From Methylibium sp. Root1272 (GTDB taxonomy: Bacteria; Pseudomonadota; Gammaproteobacteria; Burkholderiales; Burkholderiaceae_C): 64,000 nucleotides of DNA. Location of the stretch: positions 1 to 64,000 of the forward strand of contig NZ_LMDY01000018.1 in the NCBI RefSeq assembly GCF_001425905.1, in the 5' to 3' direction. Positions 56,676 through 64,000 of this stretch are shown here, one piece after another. The notes under the pieces were generated by a model. The model did not search any database and was not told where the DNA came from. It saw only the letters and a program-made list of their open reading frames with translations. The position numbers were made by a program, and so were the translations under genes. Numbering within the stretch: position 1 is the stretch's first letter; every line of letters starts with the position of its first letter.

Positions 56676-57461
56676 ATGGCCAAGTGGACCGCCTTCCCTT
56701 ACGACAACGCCGACTACGTGCACGACGCCGTGGCGCTGAAGAAGCACTGGGCCCGGCTGCACGCCGGCGACGCCGAGCCCTGGCCCAAGGACGCCGCGGT
56801 ACAGGAGGCCTGGGCGCTGTTCCACGCCGGCGAGTTCAGGAAGGCGGTCGACGCCGGTTTGAAGGCCGGCGCGAATGGGGCAACAGCAGGCATCACCGCC
56901 GCCAACAAGGCCCAGGCGATCTACGCCAACTACCTGGAGAAGAGCGAGAAGGTCAAGCTCGACCTCTTCCTCGAACTCGCCGAGCGCGCCGAGGCCCAGG
57001 CGGCCGCCGAGCCGAAGAACGCCAATGCGCACTACCTGATGGCCTACGCGGTGGGCCGCTACGGCCAGAGCATCAGCGTCGCCAAGGCGCTTGCCCAGGG
57101 GCTGGGCAGCAAGGTGAAGAACGCGCTGGAGACCACCATCAAGCTGGCCCCGAAGCACGCCGATGCGCACATCGCGCTCGGCGCCTTCCACGCCGAGGTG
57201 ATCGACAAGGTCGGCAAGCTGCTCGGCAGGACCCAGGGCGCCGACGCCGCGACCGGGCTGAAGATGTTCCAGGCCGCGCTGAAGCTCAATCCCGGCAGCG
57301 CGATCGCCATGGTGGAGTACGCCAACGGGCTGGTCATGCTGGAGGGCGACAAGCGCATGAAGGAGGCCGAGCAGCTCTACGCGCAGGCGGCCGCGTGCAA
57401 GCCGGCCGACGCGATGGAGCGCCTGGACGTGGAGATGGCGAAGGCCGAGTTGGACGACTGA
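56676..57461 (+). CDS. TPR-like repeat protein of unknown function
   Basis: This 261-residue protein shows helix pairs of TPR type (EAWALFHAGEFRKAVDAGLK, then ALETTIKLAPKHADAHIALG and MFQAALKLNPGSAIAMVEYA). No signal peptide is seen. Similar proteins occur in many beta-proteobacteria without known function. ATG 56676 follows CAGGAGA. It is one base away from the DUF1330 gene, so they are co-transcribed. Confidence 0.8.
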   Translation: MAKWTAFPYDNADYVHDAVALKKHWARLHAGDAEPWPKDAAVQEAWALFHAGEFRKAVDAGLKAGANGATAGITAANKAQAIYANYLEKSEKVKLDLFLELAERAEAQAAAEPKNANAHYLMAYAVGRYGQSISVAKALAQGLGSKVKNALETTIKLAPKHADAHIALGAFHAEVIDKVGKLLGRTQGADAATGLKMFQAALKLNPGSAIAMVEYANGLVMLEGDKRMKEAEQLYAQAAACKPADAMERLDVEMAKAELDD

Positions 57462-57462
57462 C

Positions 57463-57771
57463 GTGAGCGCCACGCCCCCTGCCCCCGCCGCCGCCTACGT
57501 GATCGGCCACATCGTCATCAGGGACCCCGACACCTGGGTGGCCTACCGGGACCAGGTGCCCGCGACGCTGCTGCCCTGGCAGGGCGAGATCCTGGTGCGT
57601 GGCCGGCGCGCGGTCGAGCTGAGCGGCCGCTCGCCTTTCACCGACACCGTCGTCATCCGCTTTCCGGACACGGCTTCGGTCGAGGGCTGGTACCACTCAC
57701 CGGCCTACCAGGCGCTGATCCCGCTGCGCGAACAGGCGGCCGAGGTGGTGCTGGTGGGCTACGCGATGTAG
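57463..57771 (+). CDS. DUF1330 family protein
   Basis: This 102-residue protein begins AAAYVIGHIVIRDPDTWVAY and has GWYHSPAYQALIPLREQA, the DUF1330 ferredoxin-like fold. It starts at GTG 57463, one base after the TPR gene. Function is unknown; it is convergent with the large permease gene. Confidence 0.85.
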   Translation: MSATPPAPAAAYVIGHIVIRDPDTWVAYRDQVPATLLPWQGEILVRGRRAVELSGRSPFTDTVVIRFPDTASVEGWYHSPAYQALIPLREQAAEVVLVGYAM

Positions 57772-57796
57772 CGCCAAGCGGGGCGGCGCCCGCGCC

Positions 57797-60376
57797 TTAC
57801 TGCGCTGCGCGACGCAGCGTCTCGACGACCGGACGCGTCAGCACCTCGCGCAAGCCCCACCAGCCGGCCGCCAGCGCCAGCAGCGCACCGGCCGCACCGC
57901 CGGCCAGCGGCACCCACAGCGGCGCGCTCCAGGTGAACTCGAAGGCATAGCGCGCCAGCGCCCAGCCGACCGCCAGCGCGGCTACCGAGGCCAGCACGCC
58001 GGCCAGCGCGCCCACCCCCAGCAGTTCGGCGCGCTGCACGCGCGCCAGCAGCTTGCCGCCGGCGCCCAGCGCCCGCATCACCGCGAACTCGCGGGCGCGC
58101 TGCTCGCGCGTCGCGGTGACCGCGGCGAACAACACCACCAGGCCGGTCGCCAGCGTGAAGCCGAACAGGAACTCGACCGCGCGGATCACCTGGTCGAGCA
58201 CGCGCTGCACCTGGGCGATCGAGGCCGACACGTCCACATTGGTGATGTTCGGGAAGGCGCGCGACAGCGCGTTGTCGAAGCCCGGCGCGCCCGGCTGGGC
58301 CGGCGGCGCGCGGAAGGCGGCGATGTAGGTGGCCGGCAGTTCCTCGGGCAGGGTCGCGGTCGGGAACAGCACGAAGAAATTCACCCGCATCGAGCCCCAG
58401 TCGACCTTGCGCAGGCTGGTGATGCGGCCGTCCTGCTGCACGCCGGCGATGTCGAAGCGCAGCGTGTCGCCGAGCTTCACGCCCAGCGTCGCCGCCAGCC
58501 CTTCCTCGACGCTGATGGCGCCGGCCTCGTCGGCCGTCCAGCGGCCCGCGACGACCTGGTTGTGGCCCGGCAGGCGGGCGTCGTGGCTGAGATTGAACTC
58601 GCGCTCGACGAGGCGCTGTGCGCGGTCCTCGGCGTAGTCCTCGGGCTTGACCGGCTTGCCGTTCACTGCAACGAGGCGGCCGCGGATCATCGGGTACCAG
58701 TCGTAGGTCTTCACGCCGCCGTCGCGCAGCTGCTGCTGGAAGGCCTCGCCCTGCTCGGGCTGCACGTTGATGACGAAGCGGTTCGGCGCGTCGGGCGGCG
58801 TGGCCTGGCGCCAGCTGCTGATCAGGTCGGTGCGCAACAGCACCAGCAGCACCAGCGCCAGCAGGCCGACGCTGAGCGCGCTGACCTGCAGCACCGCGAA
58901 ACCGGGCCGCGCCGCGACCTGGCGCGTCGCCAGCACCAGCCAGCGCGGTGCGCCGGCGGCCGACGACGGGACCGCGCGCCGCAGCGCCTGCACCGCCAGC
59001 CACGACAACAGCGCGAACACCGCGATCGCGACCGCGAAGCCGCCCACCGTGATGAGCCCGAGCTTCAGGTCCGAGGCCACCGCCAGCAGCAGCGCCGAGA
59101 AGCCGGCGAAGCCGGCCAGCAGCACGCCGACCGAGGCCGGCCGCAGTTCCCCCAGGTCGCGCCGGATCACCCGCAGCGGCGGCACCTGCGCGAGCTGCAG
59201 CACCGGCGGCAGACCGAAGCCGAGCAGCAGCGTGAGCCCGACGCCCAGGCCGAACAGCGCCGGCCACACGCTGGGCGCAGGCAGCGCCGAGTCGACCAGC
59301 CCGGCCAGCAAGGCGACGAACACGAAGTGCACCGCCAGGCCCAGCAGCACGCCGAGCCCGCTGGCGATCAACCCCACCGCCGCGAACTCCATCGTGTAGG
59401 CGCCGGCGATGCGGCGCTGCGGCTGGCCCAGCACGCGCAGCATCGCGCAGTCGTCGAGGTGGCGGCCGGCGAAGTCGCGCGCGGCGATGCCCACCGCCAC
59501 GGCTGCCAGCAGCGCAGCCAGCAGCGCGACGAGGTTCAGGAACTTGGCGGCGCGGTCCAGCGTCTGGCGCATCTCCGGGCGGCCGCTGTCGAGCGACTCG
59601 ATGCGCAGCCCGCGCCAGCCCTGCGCCTTGGCTTCGGCCTCGGCCCACGCCACGTAGCCGCGCACCGCCGCGTCGCCGCCCGGCCCCTGCCCGGCCAGCG
59701 CCAGCCGGTAGGTCACTCGGCTGGCCGGCTGCACCAGCCCTGTGGCCGGCAGGTCGGCGATGTTGAGCAGCGCGCGCGGCGCGAAGCTCATGAAGCCGGC
59801 CCCGCGATCGGGCTCGAGGGTGATGACCGCCGCGATCGTGAGGCTGGCGTCGCCGAGCAACAGCGGATCGCCGGGCTTCAGGTTCAGCGAGTCGAGGATG
59901 GCCGCATCGACCCACACGCTGCCGGGGGCCGGCACGCCGGCAGCGCGGCGCTCGGGTGCCCCCGGCGCATCGGCGATCTTCAGCTGGCCGCGCAGCGGAT
60001 AGCCGTCGCTCGCCGCCTTCACGGCCACCAGGCGCGAGGCCCCGCCCTGCGCCTCCGGCGCACGGCCCATGCTGGGAAAGCTCACGGTGTTGGCCACCAC
60101 CAGGCCATCGGCGCGGGCCCGATCGGTCAGCCCCGACGGTGCCGGCTGGTCGCTCGCGACGATGGCGTCACCGCCGAGCAGCGACCGCGCGTCGCGCGCC
60201 AGGCCCTGGTTCAGCCGGTCGGCGAAGAAGCCGACTGCGGTGAGCGCCGCAACCGCCAGCATCACCGCGACGATCAGCAGCCGCAGTTCGCCGGCGCGGA
60301 AGTCGCGCACGAGCTGCCGGCGTGCCAGGGTCCACAAGGTCGGCGGGGTCAGCGGGGTCGGGGCGGACGCGTTCAT
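57797..60376 (-). CDS. FtsX-like ABC transporter permease (YbbP-like)
   Basis: This 859-residue protein has the long-form FtsX layout: an N-terminal helix (about 32-55), a periplasmic domain, a middle group of helices (about 250-450), a second periplasmic domain and three last helices with the motif TATREQRAREFAVMRALGAG. YbbP in E. coli pairs with the ATPase YbbA, but no such ATPase gene is beside it here. ATG 60376 is preferred over an upstream start at 60439. It may help release envelope lipids or proteins; unproven. Confidence 0.86.
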   Translation of the reverse strand: MNASAPTPLTPPTLWTLARRQLVRDFRAGELRLLIVAVMLAVAALTAVGFFADRLNQGLARDARSLLGGDAIVASDQPAPSGLTDRARADGLVVANTVSFPSMGRAPEAQGGASRLVAVKAASDGYPLRGQLKIADAPGAPERRAAGVPAPGSVWVDAAILDSLNLKPGDPLLLGDASLTIAAVITLEPDRGAGFMSFAPRALLNIADLPATGLVQPASRVTYRLALAGQGPGGDAAVRGYVAWAEAEAKAQGWRGLRIESLDSGRPEMRQTLDRAAKFLNLVALLAALLAAVAVGIAARDFAGRHLDDCAMLRVLGQPQRRIAGAYTMEFAAVGLIASGLGVLLGLAVHFVFVALLAGLVDSALPAPSVWPALFGLGVGLTLLLGFGLPPVLQLAQVPPLRVIRRDLGELRPASVGVLLAGFAGFSALLLAVASDLKLGLITVGGFAVAIAVFALLSWLAVQALRRAVPSSAAGAPRWLVLATRQVAARPGFAVLQVSALSVGLLALVLLVLLRTDLISSWRQATPPDAPNRFVINVQPEQGEAFQQQLRDGGVKTYDWYPMIRGRLVAVNGKPVKPEDYAEDRAQRLVEREFNLSHDARLPGHNQVVAGRWTADEAGAISVEEGLAATLGVKLGDTLRFDIAGVQQDGRITSLRKVDWGSMRVNFFVLFPTATLPEELPATYIAAFRAPPAQPGAPGFDNALSRAFPNITNVDVSASIAQVQRVLDQVIRAVEFLFGFTLATGLVVLFAAVTATREQRAREFAVMRALGAGGKLLARVQRAELLGVGALAGVLASVAALAVGWALARYAFEFTWSAPLWVPLAGGAAGALLALAAGWWGLREVLTRPVVETLRRAAQ

Positions 60377-60784
60377 CGGAGAGGCAGGCAAGGAGCGGGG
60401 AGCGTATCGGCAAAAGATGCACGGTAGCGCAGCGCTCACGGCGAGCGCCGCGCGGGGCTTTGCGGCTGTTTGCCGCTTGGCTGATTGCTGATTGCTTGTT
60501 GGGTGCTATTTGCACGCACCGCGCGCTGCTGACCAGGCCGCCGGGTGAACGGCTCCGTTCGTGTCCCCCGCGTCCGGCCTTGCGGCCGACCGCTCCTCCT
60601 TTACCTCTCTTCGCCATTCACCCGACGCCCTGGTCGCACGCACTACCGTGACTTGCGAAGGTCTTCGAACCCCGGCGCAGCACGGTGTATCGAAGCGCCG
60701 TGACGGGCCGCTGTGTGGAGCGAAGTAGAGGAGGAGCGGTCAGCCCGAAGGCAGTCGCTCGTCGACCGGCCTTTCCCTTTCGCA
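60377..60784. other. 408-bp gene-free gap with long inverted repeat
   Basis: No convincing gene is seen here. It holds a diverged inverted repeat (60578-60605 and 60724-60751) and short AT-richer stretches around 60470-60500 with the near-repeats GCTGATTGCTGATTGCTTG. It could hold the promoter of the large permease gene at its left end. Confidence 0.6.
60578..60751. repeat. Imperfect 28-bp inverted repeat, 118 bp apart
   Basis: Arm 60578-60605 and the reverse complement of 60724-60751 match at 23 of 28 bases, around the core GACCGCTCCTCCT. The arms flank 118 bases without gene. This could be a pair of REP-like elements or a small degenerate mobile sequence. Confidence 0.6.
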
Positions 60785-61849
60785 TCAGATCGCCGCGAAG
60801 TGCGCATCGAGAGCATCGCACCACCGCGCCTTCTGCGCCGCGCTCGCGAAGCTGGCCTCGAAGCTGTTGCGTGCCAGCTGGTAGGCCTGAGCGGCGCCCA
60901 GTGCCGGCAGCGCCTCGAAGGTCTCGGTGAAGTTCTGGTTCAGGTAGCCGCCGAAATAGGCCGGGTCGTCGGAGTTGACGGTGGCGCACAGGCCAGCGTC
61001 GAGCATCGCCGCGAGCGGATGCCGCGCCATCGTGTCGAACACGCGCAGCTTCACGTTCGACAACGGGCACACCGTCAGCGGTATGCGCTCGGCGGCCAGG
61101 CGCGCCACCAGCGCCGGGTCCTCGAGGCTGCGCACGCCGTGATCGATGCGTTCGACCTTCAGCACGTCGAGCGCACTCCACACATAGGCCGGCGGTCCCT
61201 CCTCGCCGGCATGGGCCACAAGGCGCAGCCCGAGCTCCCGGCAGCGCGCGAACACCCGCGCGAACTTCTCCGGCGGATGGCCGCGCTCGCTGCTGTCGAG
61301 GCCGACGCCGATGAAATGCTCGCGCCAGGGCAACGCCTGCTCCAGCGTCTGGAAGGCCGAGTCCTCGCTGAGGTGGCGCAGGAAGCACAGGATCAGTTCA
61401 CTGCTCACACCCAGCTCCTGCTGCGCCTTTGCGCGAGCGCGAGTCAGGCCCCGGATCACCGTCTCGACAGGCACCCCGCGCTCGGTGTGCGTCTGCGGGT
61501 CGAAGAACAGCTCGGCGTGGACCACGCAGTCCGCGGCGGCACGACGGAAGTAGGCCATGGCCATGTCGAAGAAGTCCGCCTCCTCCAGCAGCACGCTCGC
61601 ACCGGCATAGTAGATGTCGAGGAAGCTCTGCAGGTCGCTGAACGCATAGGCCGCGCGCAGCGCATCGACGCCGGCATAGGGCAAGGTGACGCCGTTGCGG
61701 CCGGCCAGCGCGAAGATCAGCTCCGGCTCCAGCGAGCCCTCGATGTGGATGTGGAGTTCGGCCTTCGGCATGCCGTGCAGCAACGCCGGCAGCGCCTCGC
61801 GCCCGACGCGGGCCGGGTCGAACGGTAGCGTGCGGGTCGGTCGATTCAT
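60785..61849 (-). CDS. add: Adenosine deaminase
   Basis: This 354-residue zinc enzyme converts adenosine to inosine. Zinc ligands are in HIHIEGSL (HxH), [10 protein letters not shown] (with the catalytic Glu) and [10 protein letters not shown]; the general-base region [14 protein letters not shown] is present. It may act on adenosine or, in some members, adenine. It lies in the same direction as a BMP-type binding protein gene and a Rieske gene, suggesting nucleoside scavenging. Confidence 0.93.
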   Translation of the reverse strand: MNRPTRTLPFDPARVGREALPALLHGMPKAELHIHIEGSLEPELIFALAGRNGVTLPYAGVDALRAAYAFSDLQSFLDIYYAGASVLLEEADFFDMAMAYFRRAAADCVVHAELFFDPQTHTERGVPVETVIRGLTRARAKAQQELGVSSELILCFLRHLSEDSAFQTLEQALPWREHFIGVGLDSSERGHPPEKFARVFARCRELGLRLVAHAGEEGPPAYVWSALDVLKVERIDHGVRSLEDPALVARLAAERIPLTVCPLSNVKLRVFDTMARHPLAAMLDAGLCATVNSDDPAYFGGYLNQNFTETFEALPALGAAQAYQLARNSFEASFASAAQKARWCDALDAHFAAI

Positions 61850-61926
61850 CGTTAGGCTCCTTCACGATCGTCTGTCGGTTGCCCGAGCATGGCATGCGGC
61901 CGAGGCTGCCAAGCGACCCGCGCCCC

Positions 61927-62904
61927 TCAGCAGGTGCCGTAGGTGAAGCCTTGCGTCTGCAGGTAGCGGCGGTAGGCAGCGCTCAGACGATCGGCCGCGC
62001 AGTGGGCCTCGCCGCCGCTCAGCGGCAGCCGGCGCGGCCGCTGCGATTCGAGCACCGGCCGGTCCTGCGCGAAGATGCCGTGCTGGAACGCGCGCAGCGT
62101 CGCCTCGGGCGTGGCGGCATCGCCGGTGAACAACGTGAACCACACGCGGCTGCGTTCGGGTTCCAGCGGCACGACCCACAGCGCATAGGCCTCCTGCGTC
62201 GCCTGAGCGTCGTCGCCGACCTGCTTGACCAGCAAGGCGCTGCAGGGTGACAGCACCTGGTAGCGGTAGTCGACCCAGGCCCCGGCGGCCGATTGCGCAC
62301 TGGCCTGCGGCTGCCACGCGCGGTAGTGCGGCACGCCGGGCGCACCGTCGGCACCGAGCACCACGTCATAGGCCGGCACCTCGGTGTGGCCGCGGTCGCC
62401 GAGCCAGCCCTCGTGCACGAAGGCGAAGTGCGAGGTGTCGAGAAAGTTCTCGACCACCCGCGGCGCCGAGGTCGCGACATCGTAGGGGCCGCAGACGACA
62501 GCGCGGCCCGGTACCGGGCCCGGGTCGGGCAGGCAGGCCGTGGCGTCGCCATCGGGCACGACCCACAGCAGGCCGTTCGCCTCGCGCAGCGGATGGGATC
62601 GCGCCGCATGGCCGGCCGCCGGCATGAAGTCGGGCAGCGCCGGGATGTGCAGGCAGCGCCCATCGCCGTCGAAGCGCCAGCCGTGGTACGGACACTCGAG
62701 CTGCGCCCGGCCGTCGACCACGCGCACCGCGCCGAGCGAGAGCCGCGTGCCGCGGTGCGGACAGCGGTCGGTGAAGGCGTGCGGCGTGCCGGTCTCGTCG
62801 CGCCACAGCACCAGATCCTCGTCGAACAGCGTGACCGGCAGCGGGCTGGCGCCCAGATCCTTCGCCGCGGCCACCGGATAGCACCAGCGCTGCTCGTCGT
62901 TCAT
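61927..62904 (-). CDS. Rieske-type non-heme iron oxygenase (VanA-like alpha subunit)
   Basis: This 325-residue protein has a Rieske [2Fe-2S] domain (CPHRGTRL and CPYHGWRF) and a mononuclear iron site of Asn/Asp/His type in ENFLDTSHFAFVHEGWLG. The C-terminal motif DRPVLESQRPRRLPL is typical of vanillate O-demethylase-like oxygenases. No reductase or ferredoxin gene is nearby. It lies between adenosine deaminase and a nucleoside-type binding protein, so a purine, nucleobase or modified nucleoside substrate is possible. Start ATG 62904 has GGGAGCG upstream. Confidence 0.85.
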   Translation of the reverse strand: MNDEQRWCYPVAAAKDLGASPLPVTLFDEDLVLWRDETGTPHAFTDRCPHRGTRLSLGAVRVVDGRAQLECPYHGWRFDGDGRCLHIPALPDFMPAAGHAARSHPLREANGLLWVVPDGDATACLPDPGPVPGRAVVCGPYDVATSAPRVVENFLDTSHFAFVHEGWLGDRGHTEVPAYDVVLGADGAPGVPHYRAWQPQASAQSAAGAWVDYRYQVLSPCSALLVKQVGDDAQATQEAYALWVVPLEPERSRVWFTLFTGDAATPEATLRAFQHGIFAQDRPVLESQRPRRLPLSGGEAHCAADRLSAAYRRYLQTQGFTYGTC

Positions 62905-62935
62905 CGCGCTCCCTTCTTCGTCATCGAAAGGCAGG

Positions 62936-62997
62936 ACGCCGCCTGCGGCGCTGCGCAGGCGGCGTACCGGACCGCAGGGCCGCGCCGGGGGCGCGGC
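62936..62997 (-). terminator. Two tandem hairpins between BMP and Rieske genes
   Basis: A perfect 12-bp stem ACGCCGCCTGCG/CGCAGGCGGCGT (62936-62947, 62954-62965) and a perfect 8-bp stem GCCGCGCC/GGCGCGGC (62979-62986, 62990-62997) follow the binding-protein stop. The long stem is followed on the minus strand by CCTGCCTTTCG, only a weak T-tract. They may end transcription or keep binding-protein mRNA stable. Confidence 0.6.
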
Positions 62998-63009
62998 GAC
63001 GCGAGTCGC

Positions 63010-64000
63010 CTACTTGGCCGACGGTATCTTGCCTTCGACGCCCTTCACGTAGAAGTCGATCTTGTCCTTCCAGGCCTGGTCGGCCGCCACGCCCTTGGCC
63101 AGCACCTCCTTGCCGTCGTTGGTGACGACCGGGCCGGTGAAGACCTCGAAGGTTCCGGCCTTCATGCCGGCCTTCGCCTCGTCGACCTTCTTCTTGGTGT
63201 CCTCGGGCACCACGTCGGCCACCTTGACCAGATCGTTCTGGCCTTCCTTGACGCCCCACACGGTGCGCTCGCTCTTCCAGGTCCCGTCCATCACGTCCTT
63301 GACGGCCTTCTTGTAGTAGCCGCCCCAATCGACGATGCAGCTCGCCAGGTGGGCCTTGGGCGCGAAGGCGCTCATGTCGCTGTCCCAGCCGAAGGCGTAC
63401 TTGCCATTCTTCTCGGCGGTCTGCAGAACGGCCGAGGAATCGGTGTTCTGCAGCAGCACGTCGGCACCGCCGTTGATCAGCGACTGCGCGGCCTCGCCTT
63501 CCTTCGGCGGATCGAACCAGGTGCTCACCCACACCACCTTGGTCTTGATCTTCGGGTTCACGCTCTGCGCGCCCAGCGTGTAGGCGTTGATGTTGCGCAG
63601 CACCTCGGGGATCGGGAAGGAGCCGACGAAGCCGATCGTCCCGCTCTTGCTCATCGTGCCGGCGATGATGCCGGCCACATAGGCGTCCTCGTAGAACTTG
63701 GCGTCGTAGAGGCGCATGTTCGGCGCCATCTTGTAGCCAGTGGCGTGCTCGAACTTCACGTCCGGGAACTCGCCGGCCACCTTCAGCATCGGCTCCATGT
63801 AGCCGAACGAGGTGGCGAAGATGATCTTGTTGCCCTGGGCCGCCAGATCGCGGATCACGCGCTCGGCATCGGCCCCTTCGGGCACCTTCTCGACGATGGT
63901 GGTCTTGACCTTGTCGCCGAACTCCGCCTCGACGGCCTTGCGGCCCTGGTCGTGGGCGTAGGTCCAGCCGGCGTCGCCAACCGGACCGACGTAGACCCAG
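63010..64000 (-). CDS. BMP family ABC transporter substrate-binding protein, 5' end cut by window
   Basis: The frame is open from the right edge to a stop at 63010, giving about 329 residues without the signal peptide. It reads WVYVGPVGDAGWTYAHDQG near the edge and contains YDAKFYEDAYVAGIIAGTMS and GTIGFVGSFPIPEVLRNINA, the BMP/PnrA family pattern. Members bind purine nucleosides or related compounds for ABC uptake. Permease and ATPase genes probably lie beyond the right edge. Its pairing with adenosine deaminase supports nucleoside uptake. Confidence 0.9.
   Translation of the reverse strand, partial: WVYVGPVGDAGWTYAHDQGRKAVEAEFGDKVKTTIVEKVPEGADAERVIRDLAAQGNKIIFATSFGYMEPMLKVAGEFPDVKFEHATGYKMAPNMRLYDAKFYEDAYVAGIIAGTMSKSGTIGFVGSFPIPEVLRNINAYTLGAQSVNPKIKTKVVWVSTWFDPPKEGEAAQSLINGGADVLLQNTDSSAVLQTAEKNGKYAFGWDSDMSAFAPKAHLASCIVDWGGYYKKAVKDVMDGTWKSERTVWGVKEGQNDLVKVADVVPEDTKKKVDEAKAGMKAGTFEVFTGPVVTNDGKEVLAKGVAADQAWKDKIDFYVKGVEGKIPSAK

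Overview
The window is a GC-rich bacterial chromosome segment with dense coding, almost certainly from the Burkholderiales. The Rubrivivax/Leptothrix/Methylibium-like branch is my best guess, from gene order alone. Supporting marks are the order ABC exporter - bolA - murA - hisGDCBHAFIE - hinT - tatABC, a petABC operon followed by sspA-sspB, a short-form HisG, and palindromic intergenic repeats of the type common in this order. No phage, plasmid, insertion sequence, rRNA or CRISPR array was found. One tRNA gene, tRNA-Thr(UGU), is present.

Layout. 1-3.9 kb: an operon of a branched-chain-type binding protein, a 3-hydroxyisobutyrate dehydrogenase-like enzyme and an AA_synth/DUF1185 protein cut by the window edge, with a divergent LysR regulator. 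3.9-12.0 kb: a LysR gene divergent from a four-gene RND efflux operon laid out like Burkholderia ceoR/bpeT-llpE-bpeE-bpeF-oprC; its LlpE-like hydrolase has lost catalytic residues. 12.0-15.8 kb: a two-subunit sodium:solute symporter, a transglutaminase-like protein and a cupin. 15.9-24.6 kb: a phosphorus-scavenging-type operon (PafA-like phosphatase, FtsX-type ABC pair, twin-arginine DUF3299-like protein, PhnD, PhnC, PhnE, PhnE) downstream of an RpiR-type regulator. 24.7-32.4 kb: a sulfur block with a Gln-type thiol dioxygenase, a LysR regulator and a SoeABC-like sulfite dehydrogenase, then a divergent pair of a muconolactone-isomerase-like protein and a styrene-oxide-isomerase-like membrane protein.

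32.4-43 kb holds housekeeping genes: tRNA-Thr, sspB, sspA, petCBA, mscL, a DUF1631 gene, pdxA, a Nif3-like gene and a DegS/DegQ-like protease. 43-55.8 kb, all on the minus strand, runs from an ABC exporter through bolA, murA, the whole his operon, a DUF4870 protein and hinT to tatABC. 55.9-60.4 kb: TetR regulator, TPR-like protein, DUF1330 protein, and a large FtsX-like permease. 60.8-64 kb: adenosine deaminase, a Rieske oxygenase and a BMP-family (nucleoside-type) binding protein cut by the right edge.

How parts work together. The thiol dioxygenase makes a sulfinate from a thiol and SoeABC could oxidise the sulfite released from it. Phosphatase and Phn importer together suggest uptake of organic phosphorus, but no C-P lyase or phosphonatase lies in the window. 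TatABC could export both the twin-arginine DUF3299-like protein and the Rieske protein of the bc1 complex. The least-described signals are the phosphatase/Phn/ABC operon with its promoter-embedded operator, the styrene-oxide-isomerase homologue outside a styrene cluster, the inactive-looking efflux hydrolase, and an 11-bp duplication that makes a four-codon relay ORF between hisI and hisE.
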